Shown here: positions 1-5,051 of the stretch, one piece after another
Layout of the letters: each line of letters opens with the position of its first letter
Position numbering within the stretch: the first letter of the stretch is position 1
Source of the DNA: Bryobacteraceae bacterium
Lineage (GTDB): Bacteria > Acidobacteriota > Terriglobia > Bryobacterales > Bryobacteraceae
Direction: 5' to 3'
NCBI GenBank assembly: GCA_025350445.1
Contig: JANXXV010000915.1
Location: 1-5,937, forward strand
Length of the DNA stretch: 5,937 nucleotides
Notes under the pieces: generated by a model
Databases searched by the model: none
Told to the model about the DNA's origin: nothing
Seen by the model: the letters and a program-made list of their open reading frames with translations, nothing else
Made by a program: the position numbers and the translations under genes

Positions 1-666
1 CCCGCCTATCGCATAACCGTCGGCATTGAGGCTTATCAATTCCCGCGCGCACTCCGCCCGCAGGCCGGCGTACATCGATCCCTGCACAATCGGGAACAAA
101 GCGTGAATCGATTCGATCTCCTCCATCCGCCGCGCAAAATGCGCGTATCCCTTCCGCGCCCAGCGAATCGTCCGGTCCATGGACACTTTTGCTTCCTGAT
201 GCGTCGCCGGATATCCCAGGCATTCATCTAGCACCATGGCAATGTCGCTGCCGAAGGCGAGCTGCACATCCACCGTCGATTCCGGCGTGAACATGTGCGG
301 GTCGCCATTCAGATGCGAATGAAACAGGACGCCCTCTTCGGTGATCTTCCTCAGGCTGTTCAAGCTGAACACCTGAAAGCCGCCGGAGTCTGTAAGAATT
401 GCCCGCGGCCACGAAGCAAATTTGTGAAGCCCGCCCAATCGCTCAATCGTTTCGTACCCTGGCCGCAAAAACAGGTGGTATGTATTGGCCAGAATAATCT
501 TGGCATCCAGACCGCCGGCAAGATCGCGAGGCATAACACCTTTCACCGTACCCTGCGTGCCCACCGGCATGAACACCGGCGTCTCTACAATTCCATGTCC
601 CGTGTGAAGCAGTCCAGCCCGTGCGCCCGTCACCGGACACTCGGCCTGCAATTCGAATCGAAGCAT
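1..666 (-). CDS. tgt: Queuine/preQ1 tRNA-ribosyltransferase, N-terminal 222 residues (runs off window start)
   Basis: Tgt exchanges the wobble guanine of GUN-anticodon tRNAs (Asp, Asn, His, Tyr) for preQ1, a step in queuosine synthesis in the cytoplasm. The reading frame is open from ATG at 666-664 to the window edge. Seen in the protein: ETPVFMPVGTQGTVKGV (28-44), ANTYHLFLRPG (60-70), TDSGGFQVFS (92-101) with the active-site Asp93, DECLGYP (147-153) with the base-recognition Asp147, and PIVQGS (192-197) with Gln196. The usual VQGG reads VQGS here. The family is about 370-380 residues, so roughly 150 are off the window, including the nucleophilic Asp and the zinc-binding Cys3-His site. Whether the gene is complete cannot be judged. 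No strong Shine-Dalgarno precedes the ATG, but the start gives the expected N-terminus. Two degraded copies of this same 5' region lie at 1212-1625 and 5052-5290. Confidence 0.95.
   Translation of the reverse strand, partial: MLRFELQAECPVTGARAGLLHTGHGIVETPVFMPVGTQGTVKGVMPRDLAGGLDAKIILANTYHLFLRPGYETIERLGGLHKFASWPRAILTDSGGFQVFSLNSLRKITEEGVLFHSHLNGDPHMFTPESTVDVQLAFGSDIAMVLDECLGYPATHQEAKVSMDRTIRWARKGYAHFARRMEEIESIHALFPIVQGSMYAGLRAECARELISLNADGYAIGG
576..621 (-). repeat. 46-bp exact direct repeat, member 1 (in tgt)
   Basis: This segment is identical to 1509-1554. It encodes the tgt region around [16 protein letters not shown] and is the longest perfect match between the gene and its relic. Confidence 0.9.
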
Positions 667-673
667 GATTTGA

Positions 674-681
674 GGTTAACC
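674..681. promoter_or_regulatory. GGTTAACC palindrome just upstream of tgt
   Basis: A perfect 8-bp palindrome lies 7 bp upstream of the tgt start codon. It is preserved at the same position in the tgt relic (1608-1615) within about 24 bp of conserved leader. It could be an operator or part of the leader RNA, but it may simply be carried along by the duplication. No convincing -35/-10 pair was found for tgt in 667-801. Confidence 0.25.
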
Positions 682-801
682 CGAGGAGCCTCACTCTATG
701 CCAATGACGCTAATTCGCTCAGGAAGCCGCTTGGTATCTAGTATGCTGGTAGCAGCGCATCGTGTTCACGCCGGATTTGTGGCGGGACGAATGAAGGACA
801 A

Positions 802-1185
802 ATGAGCGAAGACCAGAATAGACCAGCGACCCTCGGCGACGTAATTGCTAGCGAACAGCGCCTCACCGCAGCCGCCAAAGCTACGGAGGATCGCCTCACC
901 GCAGCCGCCAAAGCTACGGAGGATCGCCTCACCGCAGCCGCCAAAACCATGGAGGATCGCCTCACGACAGCCGCCAAAGCCATGGAGGATCGCCTTGTCG
1001 AAGCAATGCGAGGAATGCAGACTGAGTTGCTTCGCGGTTTCGAGGCGTTCTCACAGGTTCAAACGATACGGCTTCGAAAAGTCGAAATCGACCAATCCAA
1101 TTTGGATACGGCGTTGTCCGGTCGCCTTCAAGTCCTGGAAAATCGGCTCCTTCAGATCGAACTGAAACTCGGAGGCGTGCACTGA
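802..1185 (+). CDS. Small coiled-coil protein with 11-residue repeats (function unknown)
   Basis: The predicted protein has 127 residues and I do not recognise its family. After a short polar N-terminus, residues 18-72 are five tandem 11-residue units of the form E-D/Q-R-L-T-A-A-A-K-A-T/M, with Leu at position 4 and Ala-rich faces. This is a hendecad pattern expected to give a continuous helix or right-handed coiled coil. The last unit (EDRLVEAMRGM) is diverged. Residues 73-125 look like a further amphipathic helix region (TELLRGF, LSGRLQVLENRLLQIELKLG). There is no signal peptide or membrane segment, so a cytoplasmic oligomer is likely. ATG at 802 is preceded by AAGGA at 794-798 with a short 3-nt spacer. 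It is the only start downstream of the in-frame stop at 739-741. The gene lies between the tgt gene and its relic, pointing away from tgt. Expression is unproven. Confidence 0.68.
   Translation: MSEDQNRPATLGDVIASEQRLTAAAKATEDRLTAAAKATEDRLTAAAKTMEDRLTTAAKAMEDRLVEAMRGMQTELLRGFEAFSQVQTIRLRKVEIDQSNLDTALSGRLQVLENRLLQIELKLGGVH
853..1017 (+). repeat. 33-bp tandem repeat, five units (encodes hendecads)
   Basis: Five contiguous 33-bp units start at 853, 886, 919, 952 and 985. The first four are nearly identical, sharing cgcctcaccgcagccgcc or one- to two-base variants. The fifth keeps only the gaggatcgcct start. The unit length is a multiple of three, so copy-number change keeps the frame. It also leaves other frames open through the repeat, which produces spurious ORFs on both strands. 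Confidence 0.9.
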
Positions 1186-1194
1186 CGCCGCTAC

Positions 1195-1211
1195 CGGCCA
1201 TTGAATGGCCG
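1195..1211 (+). terminator. Hairpin just after the coiled-coil gene
   Basis: CGGCCATTGAATGGCCG forms a 6-bp stem with a 5-nt loop, and the symmetry extends to 8 bp around a central G. It starts 10 nt after the stop codon at 1183-1185, the usual position for an intrinsic terminator. No T-tract follows on the plus strand (gtaacttcgc), so termination would be weak. It also coincides with the end of detectable homology of the adjoining tgt relic. Confidence 0.3.
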
Positions 1212-1625
1212 TAACTTCGCAATAACCGTCACGTCGGCCGCGGATTTCCCTAGCGGCACTTTCACTGCCGATTCCGCGGCGAAAATAGCCGGGACGCCAT
1301 TCCCATCCAGAGCAATAGCCCCTTCGATAATCTTCCTCAGCCTCTTCAAGCGGAACATCGGAAAACCGCCGGCGCCGGCTAGAATCGAGCGCCGCCACCA
1401 AGCGATTCTGTGAAGACCGCCCATCCGCTCAATCGTTTCACCGCTTGGCCGCAAGAACCGGCGGTAGTATCAACCACGCTGTACGCTGCGTGCCCACGGG
1501 CATGAACGCCGGCGTCTCTACAATTCCATGTCCCGTGTGAAGCAGTCCAGCCCGCGCGACCGTCATCGCGCACTCCGCCTGCAATTCGAATCGAAGGATG
1601 ATTTCGAGGTTAACCCGAGCAGCCT
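1212..1625 (-). pseudogene. tgt: tgt 5'-end relic (copy 2)
   Basis: This is a decayed copy of the start of tgt in the same orientation as the gene at 1-666. The leader and the first ~40 codons align closely (1483-1622), including a 46-nt identical stretch (1509-1554 against 576-621). The start codon is ATC instead of ATG (1597-1599). A 53-nt deletion then removes codons ~42-66 and shifts the frame. The next segment reads [12 protein letters not shown]...GGFPMF..LRKIIEG in a second frame, matching ETIERLGGLHK...GGFQVF..LRKITEEG. The active-site TDSGGF has become AGAGGF, so the catalytic Asp is gone. Homology fades near the residue equivalent to tgt 145, next to the hairpin at 1195-1211. It cannot encode a working enzyme. 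A regulatory role for the surviving leader is possible but unsupported. Confidence 0.9.
1509..1554 (-). repeat. 46-bp exact direct repeat, member 2 (in tgt relic)
   Basis: This segment is identical to 576-621, at a distance of 933 bp. Recombination between the two would delete the coiled-coil gene at 802-1185. Confidence 0.9.
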
Positions 1626-1674
1626 TGGCATATGCCGGCGTGTTTTTCCCGCCTGGAAATCAGGTATCCTCAAC

Positions 1675-1682
1675 GGAGAGGA
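1675..1682 (+). promoter_or_regulatory. Ribosome binding site of the BamE-like gene
   Basis: GGAGAGGA sits 7 nt before the ATG at 1690. It is the strongest Shine-Dalgarno in the left half of the window and fixes this start. Confidence 0.75.
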
Positions 1683-1689
1683 CTTCTGA

Positions 1690-2172
1690 ATGAAAATCGC
1701 TCTGTACGCGGCGCTCTTGCCTTTGTGCCTACCCGGTCAAACCATCATCGAATCAGGCCTCGTCACGGGTTCTACTGCCGCAACCGCCGGAGCTTCCGGA
1801 AAATCCGCCGCGAAGGCGCTCGGCAACGTTTTCGGCTCGGTCGAAAAGACTTTGAAAAGTGCCGGTAAGCCCCAATCTGTCCCGGCCGCGGCAGCCGCAC
1901 CGGTCCCTGGCGCGGCTGCCGAAAAGTCTCCGGAGCCGGTGAAACTCCCCGATGTGTCGCAGATCAACGCAGGAATGACCCGCGAGGATCTGCTCGCCAG
2001 ATTCGGAAATCCCTCACAGAAGATGACCATCCCGGAAGGTTCGCACCTCACCGAGCGGTATCGCTACGATGTGGAAAAGGACTCGGTGAAGGTGATCCTG
2101 GAAGACGGCAAAGTAAAAGAAGCCATCTTAATCCGTCCCGAACCAGTGTCCGGGGTCCAGCAACCTCGCTAG
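1690..2172 (+). CDS. Exported protein with BamE/SmpA-like C-terminal domain
   Basis: The predicted protein has 160 residues. Residues 1-17 form a short signal peptide (MKIALYAALLPLCLPGQ). Cys13 is in the hydrophobic core but lacks a canonical lipobox, so a soluble or loosely anchored periplasmic protein is more likely than a lipoprotein. Residues 18-90 are a low-complexity Ala/Ser/Pro/Lys linker. Residues 92-146 match the SmpA/OmlA (BamE-like) pattern: INAGMTREDLLARFGNP, then an ERYRYDV strand and a VKVILEDGKVKEA strand. True BamE belongs to the outer-membrane Bam complex, but this fold occurs in many unrelated small envelope proteins, so a Bam role is not claimed. The stop TAG (2170-2172) lies inside the CTAG direct repeat bordering the mobile element at 2173-2371, so the insertion left the reading frame intact. 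The leader is shared in part with the tgt relic upstream. Confidence 0.82.
   Translation: MKIALYAALLPLCLPGQTIIESGLVTGSTAATAGASGKSAAKALGNVFGSVEKTLKSAGKPQSVPAAAAAPVPGAAAEKSPEPVKLPDVSQINAGMTREDLLARFGNPSQKMTIPEGSHLTERYRYDVEKDSVKVILEDGKVKEAILIRPEPVSGVQQPR
2169..2172. repeat. CTAG target-site duplication, left copy (includes the stop codon)
   Basis: CTAG here and at 2372-2375 directly flank the inverted-repeat element. A 4-bp CTAG duplication fits the YTAR-type target of some IS5-related elements, though four bases can also match by chance. Confidence 0.5.
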
Positions 2173-2173
2173 T

Positions 2174-2199
2174 GTAGTGTCCAAGAAATAGCTGGACAG
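2174..2199 (+). repeat. Left terminal inverted repeat
   Basis: This 26-bp end pairs with 2345-2370 at 22 of 26 positions by hand comparison. Confidence 0.75.
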
Positions 2200-2223
2200 G
2201 CCAAATTGTATATCACCCTGGGG

Positions 2224-2258
2224 GTTCATCCCACAATCCGCGTTCATCGGCGTTCATC
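2224..2258 (+). repeat. GTTCATC short repeats inside the element
   Basis: GTTCATC occurs at 2224-2230, 2242-2248 and 2252-2258. The last two form a tandem cgttcatcgg/cgttcatcag pair followed by cggtt. A related ggttaacgcagatt occurs at 2308-2320. From memory this resembles the gcgttcatctgcggtt-type intergenic repeats scattered through several bacterial phyla. That link is inference. Confidence 0.45.
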
Positions 2259-2344
2259 AGCGGTTGTGAATTATGCGCCGCCCATTATTAGCTCCCGATC
2301 AACGCTGGTTAACGCAGATTTTGCGCGGTACCGTAGTATTCGAT

Positions 2345-2370
2345 CTGTCCAGTTAATTCGTAGACACTAC
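2345..2370 (-). repeat. Right terminal inverted repeat
   Basis: This is the inverted partner of 2174-2199. The outer (gacactac) and inner (ctgtccag) 8-bp blocks are perfect and the mismatches lie in the AT-rich centre. Confidence 0.75.
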
Positions 2371-2395
2371 TCTAGCCGGCTAATGTGCAGCTAGG

Positions 2396-2599
2396 CAGAT
2401 TCCGATCAATGCCGTACTGACCTGGAAATCGTCGCATCAGTAGCAAATAGCCACACCGCTGGCGGCGATAACAGCCAAGCGGGTGACATTAATTCACGAG
2501 TTGATGGACGCGGCCCGCGACGTCAAAACAGTCAAAGCGCATAGCCGCAACCTGGAACGCATGCCAATGGTGAATCCAGCCAAGCGAGTGCGCGCATTC
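2396..2599 (+). pseudogene. Decayed DDE transposase fragment
   Basis: One frame reads RQIPINAVLT, then a stop (2441-2443), then ATPLAAITAKRV, HELMDAARDVKTVKAHSRN and VNPAKR. This follows, residue for residue and without gaps, the pattern I recall from IS4/IS5-superfamily DDE transposases: IPVSAVLT, SVHDSQVAIPLATMTARRV, LYDLMDAAYDA, AHSRSLGHVPIIDPNPRR. The MDAARD segment would hold the second catalytic Asp, with the usual Tyr replaced by Arg. N-terminal and C-terminal domains are missing, and no ribosome binding site or usable start spans the stop. Only a central piece of about 70 codons remains. It lies 24 bp past the inverted-repeat element, but nothing shows that the two belonged together. 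The recognition is by eye from memory. Confidence 0.65.
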
Positions 2600-2782
2600 A
2601 AAGACAATCATATTTCAGCCCAAAGGCGACTAGTAGGAGGGACGCAGCTTACTTTCCAAATTCACCCCCCCCTCCTACGAAGCCTCAAAAATCAATCCGA
2701 GCCAAGTTCTGCAAGTCGTTCTCTAGTCTAGAACACCGGACTCAGCAACTTCCGCAATCCGCGCCGGCTTGAAAGCGATAAA
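2600..2782. other. Gene-free spacer downstream of the Tad operon
   Basis: I see no supported gene here. The stretch holds the hairpin at 2633-2678 and a short interrupted palindrome, gttctctagtctagaac, near 2719-2735. It separates the transposase relic from the convergent tadG stop. Confidence 0.6.
2633..2678. repeat. Inverted repeat GTAGGAGGG / CCCTCCTAC
   Basis: The arms 2633-2641 and 2670-2678 are perfect 9-bp complements separated by 28 bp. The right arm overlaps an eight-C run (2665-2672). The loop is too long for a classical terminator. It could mark the ends of a small deleted element or a transcript-end structure. Confidence 0.5.
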
Positions 2783-4051
2783 CTATTCCGTGAACTGAGC
2801 AACCTGAATCGGACTAATACCGCCGATAGCCGCATAATTTGCGTTGACGCTGGACGTGCCGCGTACTGTTATGTTATATCCGATAAGCAGGGTATATCCA
2901 TCCGTACCACCAAGCGTTGTCGAACTGTTACCCGTATAGTCGAGATTCGTGGTTGGAAAATAGATGATCCCCTGATAGGACGAACTGGCTGAGCCGGCGA
3001 TAATGCTTCCGTTACTAGGTGTCCCTGTTACCGCGGGATTCTGATAGAATAGCAATCCCATATACGGCCCAGCGGTCGGTGCGCTCAAGGTGACAAGACC
3101 AGTACCGGTAATCTTCACTTCCCCGTAGGGGTGGCTATTATCAAAAGTATCGAAAAATGTTACACCGGCGCCGGTGACACTCACTCCGGCCGTAACAGTC
3201 AGTCCGCCTCCATCAATGATATAAGTACCCGCATCAAAAACGATGTTGCCCTGCCCTCTGAGATTCATTCCACTGCAGTAGGTTCCTGGGCTTATGTGTA
3301 TCGTTGTCCCAACCGGGGGGTTCCAACTCTGGTTCGTGTTCCCGGGTACGCAAGCAGCAGCAGCAGGTATGGTGTATTTACCTTTGAGCGGGTCAACAAC
3401 CTGGATCCCCTGCGAAACAGTGGGAGTGACGCAGCCCGTGTCACTGTACGAACCCACATAACTTACACTGGGTGCGGTGACACATCCTCCGCCTACGGCT
3501 CGAAAGTTTGAATTAGAGTAAATACCACATGCAAAGTTGGCAGCCGCAGTTCCATTAATGAAGAACCCGTTGTTATTTCCAAGGTTTGGGTTCAACGTAT
3601 AAACACATGCTTGCCCCGGTCCGGTTCCCGCCACGGCGCGGGCTGCCACGGTGGCCGAATTCACATTGAGCACACGCATGAACCAAGTCGGCTGCGCTTG
3701 CGAAACGATCACTTCCACGAATCGATTATTCCCCGCGCTGGGGCCGGAAATAGGCGGGTTATTCACCGTCACCGTCACGCCGTTCGCGGCGTCTGTAAAT
3801 CCGTCGAGAGCCGAATCGTTTTTTGCGGAAGCGATGATCGCACTGTTCGCGTTGCCACGTAATATTTCTTGAGCGCCAGCTAGTGCGCCGGCATCCGCGG
3901 CGGTCTGCATGCGCCGTTTGTGGAAATACATGTAAGACATGTCCAGCGCGAGACCCATGAATCCAAAAAGAACCGTCATCGTCAGTGTGCCCATAATCAG
4001 GACACTTCCCTTCCGGGAGTTTCGTTTTGAGAATTGCAGTATTCGAGTCAT
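2783..4051 (-). CDS. TadG-like pilus-assembly protein with beta-rich ectodomain
   Basis: The predicted protein has 422 residues. Residues 13-15 (RKG) precede one hydrophobic segment (about 16-38, SVLIMGTLTMTVLFGFMGLAL), followed by KRRMQTAADAGALAGA (45-60). This is the signature of the Tad/TadG N-terminal domain. The rest should lie outside the inner membrane. It is rich in Gly, Thr, Ser, Asn and Val, with motifs such as ISPGTYCSGMNLRG, DAGTYIIDGGGLTVTAGVSV, GLLFYQNP and GIIYFPTTNLDYTGN that suggest stacked beta strands, possibly a beta-helix. Six Cys (QACVY, FACGIY, GGCVTA, TGCVTP, AACVPG, TYCSG) could pair as disulfides. No VWA MIDAS motif was seen, unlike some TadG proteins. ATG at 4051 is preceded by AAGGA with 8-9 nt spacing. 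It is last in the tadE-tadE-tadG operon, 15 nt after the second tadE. Role inferred: a minor envelope or surface component of a Flp/Tad-type apparatus. Confidence 0.88.
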   Translation of the reverse strand: MTRILQFSKRNSRKGSVLIMGTLTMTVLFGFMGLALDMSYMYFHKRRMQTAADAGALAGAQEILRGNANSAIIASAKNDSALDGFTDAANGVTVTVNNPPISGPSAGNNRFVEVIVSQAQPTWFMRVLNVNSATVAARAVAGTGPGQACVYTLNPNLGNNNGFFINGTAAANFACGIYSNSNFRAVGGGCVTAPSVSYVGSYSDTGCVTPTVSQGIQVVDPLKGKYTIPAAAACVPGNTNQSWNPPVGTTIHISPGTYCSGMNLRGQGNIVFDAGTYIIDGGGLTVTAGVSVTGAGVTFFDTFDNSHPYGEVKITGTGLVTLSAPTAGPYMGLLFYQNPAVTGTPSNGSIIAGSASSSYQGIIYFPTTNLDYTGNSSTTLGGTDGYTLLIGYNITVRGTSSVNANYAAIGGISPIQVAQFTE

Positions 4052-4066
4052 AGTTACTTTCCTTAC

Positions 4067-4480
4067 CTACCTGGAAATTACGATTTGAGAGGAACTGCGC
4101 AGGGTCATTGTGCCCCCGAAAAGACCAATCAAAGGTGTCACCGGATACTGCGCCTGCACCAGCACGATTCCACCGGCGGGGGCGCCAACTGGTGTCCACG
4201 TGCCCGTCACCGTGACGGCGCTGGCATCTAGGCCAATCGCCCAGTTTCGGGTTTGCGTCTGCAGATCGGCCGATGTCGCCAGTGAACCGCTTTCCGCACC
4301 GTGTACCATGGCGTAACGCGACGCTTCCCGCGTCGCCCCCGCCAAAATGTTATACGAGGCGACTATGCGGCCGAAGTCGATAATTCCAAAAAGCAAGAAG
4401 AAGAAGAGAAGGTAAACCAAGCCGGATTCGATGACCGCTTGGCCCTTCTGGTTGTTGCGAGTATTCCGGATGAGATTCAT
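4067..4480 (-). CDS. TadE-like pseudopilin (second of operon)
   Basis: The predicted protein has 137 residues. The N-terminus NNQKGQAVIESGLVYLLFFFLLFGIIDFGRIV has the TadE signature: Gly13, an acidic residue at +5 (Glu18), one membrane helix (about 14-38), then the conserved NILAGATREASRYA segment (44-57). In characterised Tad systems TadE is a minor pseudopilin processed by the prepilin peptidase after such a Gly. Cleavage after Gly13 is inferred. The C-terminal part is short, beta-prone and without cysteines (VTVTGTWTPVG, GIVLVQAQYPVTPL). The ATG at 4480 follows the first tadE stop after 7 nt with only a weak Shine-Dalgarno, suggesting translational coupling. The downstream tadG-like gene begins 15 nt after its stop. 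Confidence 0.9.
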   Translation of the reverse strand: MNLIRNTRNNQKGQAVIESGLVYLLFFFLLFGIIDFGRIVASYNILAGATREASRYAMVHGAESGSLATSADLQTQTRNWAIGLDASAVTVTGTWTPVGAPAGGIVLVQAQYPVTPLIGLFGGTMTLRSSSQIVISR

Positions 4481-4487
4481 AGGGACT

Positions 4488-4946
4488 CTATTGGGCGCGC
4501 ATTGTCGCCGATCTTACGAACGCGACCGAACTGGGGATTCCAGGGTAATTTACAAACGTGTTGTAGGTGTAGCTGACCGTCACCACCACATAACCATTCG
4601 GCGCGGCCCCGGCACACAGTCCTGAGTTGCAACTCACTGCCGTTGCGCTGCCGTTGCAGCCGCAATAATTAGTCGCAGTCGCCGTAACCCCTGTAAGGCC
4701 CTGATTGGCGGCATCATTCAACGCGGCCTGCTGCATACCGGGGAAATCGCCGGCATTTCCGGCGCTTATAGACCCATACTGGACGCCGGCGCGCGCTGCG
4801 TTAGCAACTGCGATACCTGCGTAGAAAACACGAGCAAAATCAGCAGTCCCCAGGGCCATCAGCACCATCAGAGGAAACATCACTGCGAATTCAACTAATA
4901 CGCTGCCACGGCGGCGCCGTGATTTGGAAGCAAAGAAAACGGCCAT
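4488..4946 (-). CDS. TadE-like pseudopilin (first of operon)
   Basis: The predicted protein has 152 residues. SRRRRGSVLVEFAVMFPLMVLMALGTADFARVFYAG gives a basic stretch, Gly14, Glu19 at +5 and one membrane helix (about 15-34), the TadE layout. It is followed by AVANAARAGVQYGS (47-59). The C-terminal half has four cysteines at 95, 97, 106 and 111 (CGC, SC, LC), likely disulfides in the extracytoplasmic domain. As I recall, a C-x-C...C...C block is found in a common TadE variant, often followed by a YVVVTVSYTY-like strand as here. Start choice: ATG at 4946 has GGAGA (4956-4952) 5 nt upstream and puts the cleavage Gly at position 14. A TTG at 4988 would add 14 unsupported residues. It heads the three-gene minus-strand operon. 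No clear promoter was found between 4947 and 5051. Confidence 0.9.
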   Translation of the reverse strand: MAVFFASKSRRRRGSVLVEFAVMFPLMVLMALGTADFARVFYAGIAVANAARAGVQYGSISAGNAGDFPGMQQAALNDAANQGLTGVTATATNYCGCNGSATAVSCNSGLCAGAAPNGYVVVTVSYTYNTFVNYPGIPSSVAFVRSATMRAQ

Positions 4947-4951
4947 GTAAA

Positions 4952-4956
4952 TCTCC
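4952..4956 (-). promoter_or_regulatory. Ribosome binding site fixing the first tadE start
   Basis: GGAGA on the minus strand lies 5 nt before the ATG at 4946 and supports that start over the upstream TTG at 4988. Confidence 0.65.
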
Positions 4957-5051
4957 AGAACTGGGCCGAGTTTAACATCATTTCTCAACGGGTTAAAGGG
5001 CTAAGAGTACTAATTAAATGAGTCACTTAGATAGGTACGATGGTACTGGAG

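Larger units (their letters stand above)
2173..2371. mobile_element. MITE-like element, 199 bp, imperfect terminal inverted repeats
   Basis: The left end 2174-2199 (gtagtgtc...ctggacag) and the right end 2345-2370 (ctgtccag...gacactac) are inverted repeats matching at 22 of 26 positions, with perfect 8-bp blocks at both edges of each repeat. The element is flanked by CTAG on both sides. It has no room for a transposase and no convincing ORF. Size, inverted repeats and flanking duplication together indicate a non-autonomous miniature element or an internally deleted IS. The family is not identified. The interior carries GTTCATC motifs (see the repeat at 2224-2258). It sits immediately behind the stop codon of the preceding gene and could affect the 3' end of its transcript. 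Confidence 0.65.

Noticed and set aside
295..741. 148-codon open frame on the plus strand
   Set aside because: It is antisense to the clearly recognisable tgt gene, whose motifs are all on the minus strand.
853..1017. Possible CRISPR-like array of 33-bp units
   Set aside because: The units are contiguous with no spacers and are in frame in a coding region. This is a protein repeat.
845..1165. 106-codon frame overlapping the coiled-coil gene
   Set aside because: It is held open only by the 33-bp repeat. The PQPPK-R repeats are a frame shadow and there is no ribosome binding site.
1051..1401. 116-codon open frame on the minus strand
   Set aside because: It is an out-of-frame reading of the tgt relic running into the antisense of the coiled-coil gene. 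It does not preserve tgt motifs in a single frame.
1625..1670. Possible promoter (TTGGCA ... TATCCT) for the BamE-like gene
   Set aside because: The two boxes are 34 bp apart, far too wide for a sigma-70 promoter.
2483..2731. 82-residue hypothetical protein starting at GTG
   Set aside because: The homologous signal continues upstream through a stop codon, so this is the tail of a transposase relic, not a gene.
3131..3511. 126-codon plus-strand frame inside the tadG region
   Set aside because: It is antisense to tadG, with no ribosome binding site and no domain.
4947..4988. TTG start at 4988 for the first tadE
   Set aside because: The ATG at 4946 has a ribosome binding site and gives the normal short basic leader before the Gly/Glu+5 motif.
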